A stretch of 64,000 nt of DNA from positions 992,001-1,056,000 of the forward strand of contig JAPFFF010000001.1 of the NCBI GenBank assembly GCA_039105265.1. The letters are read 5' to 3'. Shown piece after piece: positions 19,285-29,732 of the stretch. The translations under genes were made by a program, and so were the position numbers. Numbering within the stretch: the stretch's first letter is position 1; each line of letters opens with the position of its first letter. A model generated the notes under the pieces. It was not told the origin of the DNA. It ran no database searches and was given only the letters and a program-made list of their open reading frames with translations. This DNA is from Tritrichomonas musculus (Eukaryota > Parabasalia > Tritrichomonadida > Tritrichomonadidae).

Positions 19285-20968
19285 CACCATCTTGAATTGA
19301 CCAAGTCCAATAAGTATCTGAACAAATCCACATTTCTGGTTGAGGAGGATGAGTATTAGTGTCAACAGTTCCGTCATCAGCAACTTCAGGATTAAAGTAA
19401 GTATCAAAATTACCTTTACACATTGGACTACCTCTGAATGTAATTGTAATTGATTGAGAGCCAGTATCGATTCCATCAAACACATAACCAGAATTACCTC
19501 GTTCAAGTTGAAAGTTAATGCCAAAGCTAGTATTATCAGCAGCGGAACTACTTTTATATCTCGCACCACCATTTTCAGGACTTTTGTTAAGCGGTAATGA
19601 GATTGATCTAACGAATTCATCAGTAGCTTCAATATATCCATCTAATTCATTTGCAATTAATTGATATTGAATGAATCGTCCATCAAATGTTGTATCAAAT
19701 GCCGTATCTGGGTATAGCTTTTTATTGACAGTTAATTGACATTTTTCATAAACGATGTTCTGAAATACTGTACAATCTTTAGGATTACGAGGGAACATCA
19801 TTGTAATATTAGTTGCATTTCTTAATGGAACAGATTTAGATACTTCAAGACCATTAGCAGTTGGTAATCCTTCAAATATTTCACGAGTTAATTCTTGAGC
19901 TGGTACAATAATTGGTTCCTTAAGTGTTTCCATTAATCCCAAAACAACTTCATGCTTAACACCAAATCCTGCGCAATTAGTTCTAGCAATTCGAATGAAT
20001 CCATTACTGGCTAATTGAAGTGTATTTTGTTTGATATGCCATAAATTAAACTTCTTATCAACAACACTAACTCCAGTAAATGTAGTAACACCATCTCCAC
20101 CTTCTTCATCTTCACCTTTTTCTTCAATTTTGGTAACAATTTTGGCTGGACGATTGATTTGAGTAAAGTGAGTAGTAATTGGGCAAATAGTTGGTGTGTA
20201 ATAGAGTGCATTAACTTCATAATCCATGAATCTTAAAACATCAGCAACGGCAAGTGGATCAACTTGACACCAAACTAACGCTTCCAATGATGTTCGTATT
20301 TCTTCTTCAACTTCACCTAAAATTCGATTTGGATATAAACGCCATGCTTGTAATGCTAATTGATCAGTGAATGGTATAACTAATTCCATTTGAACTGGTA
20401 CAATAGCGTTATTTGCAAATTGTCTCAATGGAATGTAAACACCACATACACCCGGTAAGTATTTAGAAACTTTCTCCCATAATGAATGAGCTTTTGGTGA
20501 TGCAATTTTGACTTCTCTAGCACGGATAGCATTGTATGCAAATGATTCACGAATTAATTGATCTTGACGATATGTTTCAACAAGTTTACCATCAACCCAA
20601 AATCTACAATCTTCAATGATTTCAACAGCATCTTTGAATCCAATGAATATACGATTGAGTCCTTCAGTGTCTAAATCAAATGCATTAGCATAAATTGGAT
20701 CCTGAAATTTAACTGAAAAATCGATCTTCATTGTTATGAATCCTTTTTCGATTTGACTAATTGTATGGCCTGAATGAGTTAATTTCATGCGAGTTTTTGT
20801 ACCTATTGGCATTGGAGCATCTTTGTTTTGAAATTCTTCTGTAACGAATGAGAAAGTATTATCACCACCATTTTTCTGTACTAAATTACGTAATGTATCG
20901 TTGAAGAAATCGAGAACATCACCTTCATCATTACCTGTATTCTTAAATTGAGCATTTTGATACGACAT
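19268..20968 (-). CDS. MCP: Maverick B major capsid protein
   Basis: 566-aa double jelly-roll capsid protein, the third copy in this window. It starts MSYQNAQFKNTGNDEGDVL and contains TRMKLTHSGHTI, DQLALQAWRLYPN, LTREIFEG, PLRNATNITMMFP and YVFDGIDTG, and ends near EMWICSDTYWTWS. It is shorter than A and C in the variable middle region, where it has a Glu/Gly-rich loop. The reading frame looks whole although its element is otherwise reduced. The amphipathic gene is divergent at 21022. Confidence 0.88.
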   Translation of the reverse strand: MSYQNAQFKNTGNDEGDVLDFFNDTLRNLVQKNGGDNTFSFVTEEFQNKDAPMPIGTKTRMKLTHSGHTISQIEKGFITMKIDFSVKFQDPIYANAFDLDTEGLNRIFIGFKDAVEIIEDCRFWVDGKLVETYRQDQLIRESFAYNAIRAREVKIASPKAHSLWEKVSKYLPGVCGVYIPLRQFANNAIVPVQMELVIPFTDQLALQAWRLYPNRILGEVEEEIRTSLEALVWCQVDPLAVADVLRFMDYEVNALYYTPTICPITTHFTQINRPAKIVTKIEEKGEDEEGGDGVTTFTGVSVVDKKFNLWHIKQNTLQLASNGFIRIARTNCAGFGVKHEVVLGLMETLKEPIIVPAQELTREIFEGLPTANGLEVSKSVPLRNATNITMMFPRNPKDCTVFQNIVYEKCQLTVNKKLYPDTAFDTTFDGRFIQYQLIANELDGYIEATDEFVRSISLPLNKSPENGGARYKSSSAADNTSFGINFQLERGNSGYVFDGIDTGSQSITITFRGSPMCKGNFDTYFNPEVADDGTVDTNTHPPQPEMWICSDTYWTWSIQDGVKYQL

Positions 20969-21021
20969 TTGCGAGTGAGTAAAAATATGAATGAACGATT
21001 AAATTTTTTATGCAAAACCAA

Positions 21022-21312
21022 ATGGCTTTTGGTAGCTGGTTTAAGAAATTAGGTGAGAAAATTAAGAATGGCTTTAGAAAAGTGATACCGATTGCACGAA
21101 AAGTTGGTCAAGTAGCTCAAACAGTTGTTGCACCTGCATTAGGAGCAGTTGGTTCTGTAATTGGTGGTGATAAAGGTAAAGTTCTAAATCAATGGGGTAA
21201 TGTTGTTAATCAAGCTGGTGGACAAATCAGTAAATATTCAAATATGGTTAATGCTAAAGTTGAGGATCCGAGATATAAACCCGGTATGTTTAATGTACCT
21301 TTATTGAAGTAG
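21022..21312 (+). CDS. small amphipathic capsid-associated protein, Maverick B
   Basis: 96 aa from the ATG at 21022. The N-terminal basic amphipathic helix (MAFGSWFKKLGEKIKNGFRK) leads into a hydrophobic Val/Ala/Gly stretch (APALGAVGSVIGG), and the C-terminus ends in PGMFNVPLLK. The same architecture occurs in A and C. Role inferred as a minor virion protein interacting with membrane or capsid interior. Confidence 0.72.
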   Translation: MAFGSWFKKLGEKIKNGFRKVIPIARKVGQVAQTVVAPALGAVGSVIGGDKGKVLNQWGNVVNQAGGQISKYSNMVNAKVEDPRYKPGMFNVPLLK

Positions 21313-21346
21313 AATGATTAATGGATGAATGGATTGAAAATTATCA

Positions 21347-21481
21347 TTAGGAATACAATCGGGCACGCATTTCATCTGTCAATTCAGGATCAGGATCAGG
21401 TATCAATTTCATCACTCTAATGACAAGATTAGCGAACTCAATAACGGTCAAACATGTTAATATAACACTGATGTACAACAT
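21347..21481 (-). CDS. 44-aa single-span membrane protein, Maverick B
   Basis: Starts with ATG at 21481 and has exactly the length of the 4349-4483 ORF in A. Hydrophobic start (LYISVILTCLTVIEF), Pro/Asp-rich middle (PDPDPELTDEM) and terminal RARLYS. Divergent DNA with a conserved protein pattern supports a real gene. Function unknown. Confidence 0.68.
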   Translation of the reverse strand: MLYISVILTCLTVIEFANLVIRVMKLIPDPDPELTDEMRARLYS

Positions 21482-21534
21482 TTTGAACTAAATCAAAAAT
21501 ATTTTTACTTAAGACCAAATATTTATGTCAGAGA

Positions 21535-21862
21535 TTAAGGTGTTGGAACCAGTTAAGAATTTTATAAAGAATTCGATACACCAGATGAGTTCAATATGTA
21601 TTACATGAAGAATAAGGATGAAATTGATAAACTAACGACTCATAAGTTGAATAAGATGTTCAAGATTGATGGGTATCGAATAACAAGAATACAAGGTACA
21701 TTAATGCTCAGAACTGATTATGCAGCGAAGAAAAGGATAGATAAACAAGCTTCGTCTGTTGATGAATTAAGGGATAGAATTGATGAGTTGCAGAGTGAAT
21801 ATGAAGAAATTAAAGATCGAATGAATCAATTGATTGAAATCGTTAATAAACACTTTAGTTAA
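21535..21862 (+). pseudogene. small coiled-coil protein, Maverick B fossil
   Basis: Homologue of 4501-4839. It shares TPDEFNMYYM, TTHKLNKMF-IDGYRIT and a C-terminal heptad region (ELRDRIDELQSEYEEIKDRM). About one break. It is convergent with the ATPase part. Confidence 0.65.
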
Positions 21863-21872
21863 GGTTCATTGT

Positions 21873-22139
21873 TCATTCTTGAATGACTGTATCACCACCT
21901 TCAGTAACATTTACATACATGTAAGGATGACTGTCTGGCTTTTTATTTTTGATCGAAAGCAAACGTTGATATAGTGCATAAAATTCATCAAAATCAAGAT
22001 TAGACGCTGATTGTGAATAAATGAAGTGCAATTGTTGTTTATTGAAGCATGGAAATATGAATAACGTTGTGATTTCATTCTTGATGTGAGGTTTAATGCC
22101 TTTCCATCCTTGAATGAGTAAGAAGTAAGTAATATTCAA
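21873..22139 (-). pseudogene. packaging ATPase, C-terminal part, Maverick B fossil
   Basis: 88 residues matching the C-terminal third of the packaging ATPase (ITYFLLIQGWKGIKPHIKNE, IFPCFNKQQLHFIYSQSASN). The N-terminal part with Walker motifs is not present next to it. The Tc1/mariner element begins beyond. Broken fossil. Confidence 0.8.
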
Positions 22140-22150
22140 AGAAACCGAAA

Positions 22151-23395
22151 TTTTATATGCGAACTTTATTTTTTAAAAAGTTACTATATCTCTCAAAAAG
22201 TTTAAAAAAAAATTTATTTATAATAATCGATAAGAATCATGAATTTTTTTAACTTCTTTCCACAAGCCGTTTAAACATTCTCCATTGTGGTTCATGCATA
22301 CAATGCATCTGGCTTGAAATGAAGAATAAATATTATTTATTACTGAAGTTGGAATATCATTCCATTCTTTAACTAATCTATCAAAAAGTTCATCTTGATC
22401 TTTGAATTTAACACCGGCCAATTTTCCCTTCAAAAAGTGCCAAAGTTGTTCTATTGGACTTAAGTCCGGCGATTTTGCAGGCCAATCAAGAACTTCAGGA
22501 ACTATATCAGAGAGGACGCCCATTGAATATCTTGATTTATGCGGGGGCGCATTATCATGTTGGAAGATGTAATTTTTTCCAACATTTTTTTCTATATCTA
22601 TAAAAACATCATTTGATAATAAGAGGTCAACATACTTTATTGAATTCATCTTCCCATGAACTCGTAACAATTTTGTACGATAGCCGCCGGGGCCTATCCC
22701 TCCCCACACCATCACAGATATAGGGTGACCTTCTTTGGTGTAGAACGTTCCAGGAGGGAAGTGACCCCGTCGGCGCCATATTCCACCTTTTTCTAGATTT
22801 TCTTCGACAGTTGACTCATCTGTTATTATAAAGTTTGGAATATTTTCTTGAGAATAATTGGAAATTTTGGTTGAAAAGTCCATTCGTTTGATTTTATGAT
22901 AGTTTGTTAAATTAGGTATCGGGACCTTTTTGAAGTATTTAATTCCATCAGAATTGAGAATTGTTTTGATGGAAGGATTTGAAAGTCCAAAATTATTTGC
23001 TGCGACGGTTAAACTTGTTTCAGGCAAGTTCTCAAAATAGTCAATGACATTATTTTCAATTTCTTCTGTTATTTTTTTTGGAGCACCTCGTTTAGGACTT
23101 AAAGTTCCATCTGTGTTATATCTTAAAATAAAGCTTCGGATCGTTGATATTTTAATATCTGTTATACGAGATAAACACGTCCATTTTGGTCCATAATCAT
23201 CGTAAAGTCTAATCAAATGGGCCTTTTGGTCATTTGTTAAGCATTCGTAAATCATTTTAAAATTGAATACTTTGGTCTTTTTTTTATCGTCAAATTTTAA
23301 AAGAAATTGATGAGATTATTATATAAATAAATTTATACATTGAATTTTTAAATGCAATATTCAATTTTGAATTATTTTATATGCGAACTTTATTT
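22151..23395 (-). mobile_element. Tc1/mariner-type DNA transposon
   Basis: A 345-codon transposase gene is bounded by a 21-bp direct repeat, 22151-22171 and 23375-23395 (core TATATGCGAACTTTATTT). I could not find the expected inverted repeats or a TA duplication, so the true ends are uncertain. It abuts the truncated ATPase of Maverick B and may have inserted there. Confidence 0.6.
22218..23255 (-). CDS. Tc1/mariner transposase (DD34E)
   Basis: 345 aa, intact. N-terminal bipartite HTH (paired-like: LTNDQKAHLIRLYDDYG and LTVAANNFGLSNPSIKTIL) with a linker KRGAPKK resembling the GRPR-type motif. Catalytic acids are in ITDES, QHDNAPPHKS and SPIEQLWHFLKGKL. I count 34 residues between the second D and the E, so DD34E, the Tc1-like spacing. 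It cuts and pastes the element at TA sites. Length is typical for Tc1/mariner. An intact frame suggests recent activity. The start ATG is at 23255, with an AT-rich upstream region of about 120 bp to the direct repeat. Confidence 0.9.
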   Translation of the reverse strand: MIYECLTNDQKAHLIRLYDDYGPKWTCLSRITDIKISTIRSFILRYNTDGTLSPKRGAPKKITEEIENNVIDYFENLPETSLTVAANNFGLSNPSIKTILNSDGIKYFKKVPIPNLTNYHKIKRMDFSTKISNYSQENIPNFIITDESTVEENLEKGGIWRRRGHFPPGTFYTKEGHPISVMVWGGIGPGGYRTKLLRVHGKMNSIKYVDLLLSNDVFIDIEKNVGKNYIFQHDNAPPHKSRYSMGVLSDIVPEVLDWPAKSPDLSPIEQLWHFLKGKLAGVKFKDQDELFDRLVKEWNDIPTSVINNIYSSFQARCIVCMNHNGECLNGLWKEVKKIHDSYRLL

Positions 23396-23647
23396 AATTA
23401 AGTTTAGTAATGTTGCAAAAGGAAATAAATATTTAATTGTTATAAAATTTTATTTTGCAAAAATCATATATCTTCATCTATATAAAATAAAGGATTTATA
23501 TCTGATTGAATAAAAATGATCGTCGTCTTTAAAAAAGTTAGTGATATTGAATTCTGGTCTTTCAAAAAGTTTCCATTTAAATTTGTAAGATTTGCTTCAA
23601 AAATTGAATGAATTCATAGAGCTTTTCAATTTTTATTAACCAGCCTA

Positions 23648-23652
23648 ATAAT
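23648..23652. repeat. target-site duplication of Maverick C, left (ATAAT)
   Basis: ATAAT directly before the TIR tip at 23653, repeated at 41871-41875. Confidence 0.75.
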
Positions 23653-23731
23653 AGTAGTGTACAATTGTGGTGATTTTAGGACTAAAGTCCTAACATCCCC
23701 CAATTACGTTTCTCCGCTCTGACGAGCTTCG
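23653..23731 (+). repeat. left TIR of Maverick C
   Basis: About 79 bp matching the inverted 41791-41870 with a single 1-bp length difference. The tip is AGTAGTGTACAATTG, with a perfect 8-bp-stem hairpin at 23676-23693. A further 95 bp or so inward also match the direct copy at 41634-41730. Confidence 0.9.
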
Positions 23732-23892
23732 AAACGACCCCCATGAACATCGCTCATTTAGAACCATCATCATAATTTCCGATGGTGCAATTTTTGGAAT
23801 TCAATTATTTTTTATACTTTTATGACTTGTTATATGAAATAATAACAGGTATAAATAATTTTATATTTTATAAATTTTTATTCTTTTAAAAA

Positions 23893-26800
23893 ATGAAGCT
23901 TATAGAAGCCACTTATGAACAATTATGTGAATTAATGGAATTAATGATTAATGATAAATTCCCTAGAGACCCACATGAACTATGGGAAAATAATGAAGAA
24001 TTAATAATAGATATTCAAAACCAATTATATTTCGATAAAGGTTATGATGGTGATACGGATAATTATGATGCTATCTATTGGTATTTTAAAGGTAAAAACA
24101 ATAAAGAAAAACCTAAAGAAGAACCCAAAAAAGAACATAAAAATGAACCTAAACCAATAAAAATTGATAATAAAACACAATCTGAGATTGTAAATAGAAT
24201 TATGGATAAATTAGAAGATTCTCCCACAAATAGGTATATTGATTTTGAAAGATTGGATAATGATGGTAGAAAATTAATGTTGCCAAAATAAAAGGATTTC
24301 TTTAAAAAATATATTGACACTTTACCGATTGTTGCTAAATACAAGATAGCTTTTAAAGTTGATGGTCAGTGGCATTCAAAACAATTGACTCCAGAAGTAT
24401 ATAAACAATTAATGAATAATCTTACCGAAAATCACTTTATATTTGATATTGAGAATGTTGTGCCAGAATATTTTTATGAAGAAGGTGCAGAAAAGATACC
24501 AGAATAGAGTTTATTTAGTGCTGTCAGATTTAATGAATTTAAAGACTTTAAAGCTAATAAGGACGTTGGAGGTAGTTTCTTTCAATATTTAGTAAATAAG
24601 AATTGTCCGTTAAATGTTATAAAATATCTTAAAAAATTACAAATATTCACATCTCTAGTAAACAAAAAAGGTAAACAAAGAAAAGAATTAGATGATTGCT
24701 GTTTTGTTTATGCTTTACAACAAACTGGATGTTATGATGATGCTACACTAAATAAAATGCGATTAAGAATTAACACAAGATATCTCTCACAAAAATCACT
24801 AAATGAATTATGTATGGAGTTCAAACTGCATATTAAATTATCATTCATAGATGAAGATGCAAATGGCAAAAATAAGGAACGCTCTGTTAGGTCTCAAAAA
24901 AATAGCAAAGATAAATATCATTTAGGTATTGAAAATGCTGAGCCAAATAGAACACATACAATGAATGTATTCAATAAACATTATTTCATTGAAGAGAAAA
25001 CACCATTTAGTACATATTATATTAATCATTTAAGTGAGTGTGAAGAAGACAAATATAATAAAGAATATAAGCAAGACCACTGGATTAAAGCTCGATATTT
25101 TATTAACTCTTCTGACTTAGTACGTATTTTAATGAAGAACAATTATTTTTCACCTATAACATTTGGACAATATAAGATTTTAAACACAATATTCTATAAA
25201 GATGTAGACAGTAATATTGACCTTATTGACCTTGATTATAATAATGAACAATGCACAAAATTAATAGAACAACCTAAGAAAAAGATTAATAAAAAAGATG
25301 GAGAAAAAAGTTATTGGTATGCAGATTTTTTAAGCAGATGTTAGTACTAGTATTCACAAGCCTTATATGTGTGTCGTACATAGTGCAAATGGAAATCACA
25401 AAAAATGTTTTAAAGGTGAAGATTGTAATAAACAATTATTAGATTATCTAGATGATGAAGATGTAGTATATTTCCATAATTTAGCATATGATATAAGAAT
25501 GTTAGCAAACTATGGCTTATGTAAATCTATCATAAAAGGTTCAAAAACTATGATGGCAGATATAAAATATAATAATAAAATGATTCATCTTAGATATTCA
25601 TTACCAAAATTATCATGCAAATTATCACATTTACCATCTATGTTTAATATAGATGGAGTTCAAAAACAGATATTTCCATATAAATATTATACACTAAAAA
25701 GACTAAAAACAAATATTGGCACAGTAAGTGAAGCAGGCTTAAATGAAGATAAACAGTGGACCGATGAAGATTATATTTTATTTAACTCTAATATCGATAA
25801 GATTGAAGGATGCAGAATAGACGAAAAACACTTTGATATGCATAAATATGCTGAATTTTATTGCCAACAAGATGTTAATATTTTGAGAATTGGATTTGAA
25901 AAAATGCGTGAAGGATTTAAAGAAAATTTTAATATTAACCTTTATAAATTTATTAGTATATCATCTCTTGCAAATGAAGTGTTTAACCAAAAAGTATATT
26001 ATCCTAATGGAAATCTTTATAAATTAGGTGGACATGTTAGGCATTTCTGTTCAAAAGCAATATATGGTGGTAGATGCATGACTGCTTACAATAAAAAATG
26101 GTACACAACTAAACCACTATCAGATTTTGATGCAGTTAGTTTATATTCATCTGCAATGAAAAGATTGTACACTGTTGAAGGTAAATCTAAAGTGATTCAA
26201 CCAGAACAATTAAACCTAGAATTTCTATCTAAACAATCCGCATATATTGTAGAAATTGAGATAACAAAAATAAATAAACATTATCCATTTCCATTAATTG
26301 TTCAAAAGATAAATGGGTTAAATAAAAACAACGACTATCTACCCGGAGGACAGACAATAAAGATGATTGTTGATAATATCACATTAGAGGATTACATAGA
26401 GTTTCAAAAGATAGAGTTTAACATTTTACGTGGATACTATTGGGATGATAAAAAAGATTATAGAATAAGAGATTGTATCAGTGATATCTTCAATAAAAGA
26501 CTTGAATATAAAAAGCAAAATAATCCATTACAAAATCTCTATAAACTTATTATGAATTCATGTTATGGTAAAACAATAGAGAAACCAGTTGAAAAAGATT
26601 ATAAATATTTACGTGAAGGAGATGAATTAGATAAATTTTGGCAGAAGAATTATAATAAAATAGTTGAAGATATTCAATTGAACAACTCTAACATCCACGC
26701 AGTTAAGACTCTAAAACAAATAGATAAAAATTTTAATTTTTCATTGTTAGGTATTCAAGTTTTGTCTATGTCTAAGAGAATTATGAATGAAGTAATGTGT

Positions 26801-27227
26801 TTAGCTTTTGATATCGGATGCCACATTTATTACCAAGATACAGATTCATTTATGATTAAATCTAAAGACTTAGATTTATTACAAAAAGAGTTCAATAAAA
26901 AATACAATAGAGAATTTAATGAAAAAAATGTATACTCATAAAATAACAGATTCTACTGGTGATATCGATTATGTTATTAGAGGTAAAGGACTTACACAAA
27001 ATTCTATTAAATACAAATATAATGATGATTTTAATGGAGATGATATGAAATTATATGAATCGTTATTTAATGGAAACTCTATAACATTTGATTTAGCAAA
27101 AGGTCAACCATGCTTTGAGATGAACAAAAATATGACCGTATCAACAAGGAAAAAATTTGAAAGATGTATAAAAACAGACTATGAAAAAGGAGATGATAAT
27201 AAATATTTTGATTATGCTAAATATTAA
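23893..27227 (+). pseudogene. POLB: protein-primed DNA polymerase, Maverick C fossil
   Basis: Homologue of the 12507-15974 gene. Recognisable pieces are the DDCCFVYALQQTG domain, exonuclease FHNLAYD and YCQQDVN, motif A DAVSLY, motif B LIMNSCYGKT, motif C YYQDTDS, and the C-terminal RGKGLTQNSIKY block. It begins about 240 bp inside the left TIR. Broken, with about four breaks. Confidence 0.88.
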
Positions 27228-27259
27228 TTAAAAATATTTTTTTATAACAAGACAAAGAC

Positions 27260-28042
27260 ATGAACAGGACAAGATGGAACACACAAATGGTTGCAAATGA
27301 AATGGCTAAAGAAAATTGTATATTAATAAGCGAATACCATAGAGGTGATGAAAGAATTAAATATACATATGAAAACAATGAATATTCTGTTAGATGGTAT
27401 GATTGGATGAAAAAAGAACGACCTTCAAGACCTCATTTAAAAGGAGGGAATAGAGATACAAAACAACACCAAAAATGGAATAAAGAAAAAGTTAATGAAT
27501 TATATCAAAAAGAAGGTTGTGAATTAATTGATGAATATAGAAGCACAAAACAAAAATTAAAATATAAATATAATGATTCATATTACAAAACAACTTTAGA
27601 TGATTGGATACACCATCAGTCAAGACCACATTTATTTATTAATGAGAATGAACAAAAATTTAGAAAATATTTGGAAAATAAACATATTGTATTTCAAACA
27701 CAAAAAACATTTGAAGGACTGAAGAGTAAAAATAATTATTCGCTCAGATTTGATTTCTATATACCAGAAATTAATTTGCTCGTTGAAATTGATGATAGAA
27801 GCCATAGAAGTATGATTAAACAAATTGAAAATAGTAAGTTAAAAGATGAATATTGTAGAGAACATAAAATAAAACTTTTAAGAATTGATGAAGCTGTTTC
27901 TGATGATGAATATGATAAAGCATTAGATTATATATTAGAAAATGATATTTATGTATTAAAATATGGTCGACTATATAAACAATACAATGGAATCTATAAA
28001 GAACAAAATCAAGCATCCAGTTTAAAACGTGGTATTGATTGA
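27260..28042 (+). CDS. PD-(D/E)XK (VSR/EDxHD-like) homing endonuclease-type protein
   Basis: 260 aa, intact. The N-terminal part has two repeated DNA-binding-like modules of about 60 residues (each with a pattern E-C-LI-EY--- -IKY-Y, then DW and RPH). The C-terminal nuclease domain reads LRFDFYIPEINLLVEIDDRSH, followed by KDEYCREHKIKLLRI. This layout is that of VSR-like/EDxHD nucleases found as free-standing homing endonucleases in phages and large DNA viruses. It lies between polymerase and integrase in C, where A has no gene. Its tail overlaps the convergent integrase by 34 bp. Likely a selfish passenger; the cleavage site is unknown. Confidence 0.78.
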   Translation: MNRTRWNTQMVANEMAKENCILISEYHRGDERIKYTYENNEYSVRWYDWMKKERPSRPHLKGGNRDTKQHQKWNKEKVNELYQKEGCELIDEYRSTKQKLKYKYNDSYYKTTLDDWIHHQSRPHLFINENEQKFRKYLENKHIVFQTQKTFEGLKSKNNYSLRFDFYIPEINLLVEIDDRSHRSMIKQIENSKLKDEYCREHKIKLLRIDEAVSDDEYDKALDYILENDIYVLKYGRLYKQYNGIYKEQNQASSLKRGID

Positions 28043-29715
28043 ATATTATTTTTTTCATCAACAACTCTATATAATCCATTAGCAAACCCAATAACTTTAT
28101 ATTTACCTGGCTGTATATTTGTCCTTCTTTTCATCATTCCATCTTTTTCATTATACAGTATAACACTCATACCTTTATTCAAATAAAATCCATCACTCAT
28201 CATAATATTATAGTTCTCTTTGCATATATTCATAACAATATATGATTCAAGTTCTTTATCTTCTTGGACCATCTTTGGTGATACGCTTTTGCCAGCATAT
28301 TTAGATAATGTTTTATGTAGTGCATTATTATATTGTCTCACTAATTCATTCATAATAGATGGTGTAATAATTCCTACTCTCATGTTATAAGCCATATCTC
28401 TTAATGTTCTAATAACTCTATCAATCAACCCTAATGAACTATGCATAGGGTCAGTTTTTGTTTGTTTCTGCTCACGTTTCATAAAATCTTGATAATTACC
28501 CATTTTCATTCTTGGTGCAGTTCTCCAATGAATACCATGAGAATTATAATAATTTTGTGCCTTTCTCGAGTTAAACGAACCTTCTCCATCAAATGTTAAA
28601 TGCTTAATGATAACACCTGATTTTATTATTTTATCGAGTGTCTTTAAATAGTTATCAGCTGATTTTTCATATTTAGCAAAGCGTTGTCTTTTCTCGCTAT
28701 TTTCTGAGTCATTGTCAAACAAAATTTGGTTCACTAATTCAACATATAAATATCTTGTGTTAACGTTTATCATAACAAGATAACACAGTTTATCTACAAA
28801 CATCAAATCAATAATATATGAATATCTCGATGATACTTTATGCAATTGATACTTTTTATTTGATTTTAATGGGAAATATGATGTATGCTCTGATATATTA
28901 ACCTTCTTACCCGGGAATATTCTTTGTAATGCTCTAACCTTATTAGCTGATTTAAATCCAATATAGTTTTGCTCTTGGGGAACTTTATATGACGTATGAG
29001 TTGTTGGCTGATAATAAAACTTGTTAACATATCTATCATACCATTCATCTAATGATAATGATGTTTGTCCCCAATTTTGACTAACTCTAGCGAATTCATC
29101 TTTATTTAATAATCTTTCATGACTAAATACGACAAAATCATTTAGTTTATCAATGAATGTGTCTCTTAATATGTGTCTTTGAGGTGTCTCAGATTCTTGT
29201 CTTTTATTCCATTCTCCAACAAATATATCATATAATCTTCTAAAATCAACTTCCGTTATTGGGAGTTTATTATTTTCTGATAACAATGAACGTGCTTGAC
29301 TTATAGTATATTTTTGTTTGTTATTCAGTTTTTCGAATAATCTATTTTTACACTTTTGATATGTATTCATATAGTTTTTATGCCTCTGATATGCTATACT
29401 ATCAAGTAATTTTTCATGAATTTCTTTGTAGTTAATTGATATAAAATTCCTTATTTGTATATTATCATTTTCTGTAAATATTTTGCCATAATAATATGTA
29501 ATATTTCTATAATCCCAAGTATCATGTTTATAATGAAAATCTTCGGTTAATGTGTCATGTATTTCTCTACATATCCATTTTCTAACTGTATTGTAAATAA
29601 AGATAAAATCATTATTTCCTTCAATATCTGCTATATCATCTTTGTATCTCTTTTCATTTATTATAGCATTTATTATTTTATCCGTGTTATTATAAAGTAA
29701 ATTACTAGTATTCAT
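28009..29715 (-). CDS. INT: Maverick C integrase (retroviral-type)
   Basis: 568 aa, longer than the A copy owing to an N-terminal helical, basic region of about 200 residues. The core contains RYSYIIDLMFVDKL, LTFDGEGSF, HSSLGLIDRVIRTLRDMAYN and NALHKTLSKYAGKS, with an SH3-like C-terminus (NKGMSVILYNEKD... IPRFKLDA). The reading frame looks whole. Divergent to the small basic protein gene, as in A. Confidence 0.88.
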   Translation of the reverse strand: MNTSNLLYNNTDKIINAIINEKRYKDDIADIEGNNDFIFIYNTVRKWICREIHDTLTEDFHYKHDTWDYRNITYYYGKIFTENDNIQIRNFISINYKEIHEKLLDSIAYQRHKNYMNTYQKCKNRLFEKLNNKQKYTISQARSLLSENNKLPITEVDFRRLYDIFVGEWNKRQESETPQRHILRDTFIDKLNDFVVFSHERLLNKDEFARVSQNWGQTSLSLDEWYDRYVNKFYYQPTTHTSYKVPQEQNYIGFKSANKVRALQRIFPGKKVNISEHTSYFPLKSNKKYQLHKVSSRYSYIIDLMFVDKLCYLVMINVNTRYLYVELVNQILFDNDSENSEKRQRFAKYEKSADNYLKTLDKIIKSGVIIKHLTFDGEGSFNSRKAQNYYNSHGIHWRTAPRMKMGNYQDFMKREQKQTKTDPMHSSLGLIDRVIRTLRDMAYNMRVGIITPSIMNELVRQYNNALHKTLSKYAGKSVSPKMVQEDKELESYIVMNICKENYNIMMSDGFYLNKGMSVILYNEKDGMMKRRTNIQPGKYKVIGFANGLYRVVDEKNNIQSIPRFKLDA

Positions 29716-29732
29716 TTTTTATTTAGTATTAA

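Larger units (their letters stand above)
527..22139 (+). mobile_element. Maverick/Polinton element B, old and broken, with element A nested inside
   Basis: This is a reduced Maverick. A TIR-like tip starts near 527 (AGTAGTGTG, then a small hairpin, as in elements A and C). Gene remains follow in the same order and strands as element C: polymerase part (+), capsid (-), small amphipathic protein (+), small membrane protein (-), coiled-coil protein (+) and part of the ATPase (-). Element A, with its own 5-bp target duplication, lies between the tip and the polymerase part. A 19-nt leader shared by positions 669-687 and 17751-17769 ties both sides together. The far terminus is not seen. The element is broken and reduced with many breaks, so it is older than A, which inserted into it. 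Assignment of 527-1084 to B is inference. Confidence 0.6.
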
